Below, piece by piece: positions 50,973-51,186 of a stretch of 51,186 nucleotides of DNA; the stretch's first letter is position 1, and each line of letters opens with the position of its first letter. The stretch covers positions 1-51,186 of the forward strand of contig JAEZSP010000067.1 in NCBI GenBank assembly GCA_023421735.1. The letters are read 5' to 3'. The notes beneath the pieces are model-generated. The model made no database searches. It was not told the DNA's origin and saw only the letters and a program-made list of their open reading frames with translations. A program made the position numbers and the translations under genes. Source of the stretch: Bacillota bacterium (GTDB taxonomy: Bacteria; Bacillota_A; Clostridia; Christensenellales; Aristaeellaceae).

Positions 50973-51186
50973 TGGATTTGCAGGTAAGCTGCGTTTAGGG
51001 GCAGTGAGTTGCACGAAAGTGCGATTTTTGAAAAACCGCTCACGACTTTTCATGCTAAAACCAATGCCATCAACTTAAGGATGCAACCACCCTAAAAGCA
51101 CCAAAAGGACGGCACAAAATCGGCCCTCTTTCCCGACGAATTCATGCACAAATAGGCGCCCGAATTCTTGGTGATTCCGCGAATTG
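50973..51186. other. window end without recognised gene
   Basis: Only a short GCAC-GAAA-GTGC hairpin followed by ATTTTT (51011-51029, plus strand) is seen. It could terminate a gene from the right edge or be chance. No frame is convincing. Confidence 0.4.

Noticed and set aside
48101..51186. Integrated element with attL at the tRNA-Val end
   Set aside because: I found no second copy of the tRNA 3' end and no integrase in the window, so an element cannot be supported.

Overview
The window looks like a piece of chromosome from an anaerobic, Gram-positive Firmicute of the class Clostridia with a moderately high GC content, most likely an uncultured gut lineage. This placement is inference. It rests on an IreB-type protein next to RuvX and DUF1292, a T-box in front of pheST, a DUF6483-type protein, two OmpR/HisKA pairs, a GerMN-domain protein, a BMP/NupOPQ-type importer and many strong sigma-A-like promoters with 16-18 bp spacers. 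Plant or host glycan enzymes (GH29 alpha-L-fucosidase, GH51 arabinofuranosidase) fit a gut or rumen saccharolytic lifestyle.

Layout. 1-3060: a 32-bp direct repeat, a small membrane protein and valS. 3031-6803 (minus): response regulator, histidine kinase and a secreted GerMN protein, an arrangement that recalls actinobacterial MtrAB-LpqB. 6864-9058: a PBP5-type carboxypeptidase and an unusually long secG. 9059-9477: an intergenic stretch with an 8-bp tandem repeat. 9478-12510 (minus): an ECF transporter S component, a GH29 fucosidase and a GNAT-DUF402 fusion, facing a GH13_8-like glycogen branching enzyme across abutting promoters. 14637-16690: an oxidoreductase, a small monocistronic protein and a structured intergenic region. 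16695-20430 (minus): T-box-pheS-pheT. 20511-22350: a Dabb protein and two poorly known genes. 22367-29163 (minus): a six-gene cluster (methyltransferase, Hsp33, two TPR proteins, an alpha-helical protein, GH51).

29256-36441: a HAD phosphatase; a second two-component system; a PRC-barrel/small protein/AI-2E-type permease trio; then an ireB-aldo/keto reductase-ruvX operon in which RuvX is fused in frame to DUF1292. 36496-38841 (minus): a GNAT-methyltransferase fusion, a candidate 6S-like RNA with its own promoter and terminator, and an unknown zinc-ribbon protein. 38851-43900 (minus): a BMP-type importer of probable nucleoside specificity. 43967-47966: glycerate kinase plus a HAD phosphatase, divergent from an SDR plus an FAD oxidoreductase. 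48010-51186: a tRNA-Val(GAC) gene, then a more accessory-looking segment with a LytTR/DUF3021 regulatory pair and a membrane-anchored PAF-acetylhydrolase-like enzyme.

The best candidates for something new are the 6S-like RNA (37556-37766), the RuvX-DUF1292 fusion that keeps an internal ribosome binding site, the aldo/keto reductase inside the ireB-ruvX operon, and the response regulator/kinase/GerMN operon. I see no CRISPR array, prophage or complete insertion sequence.
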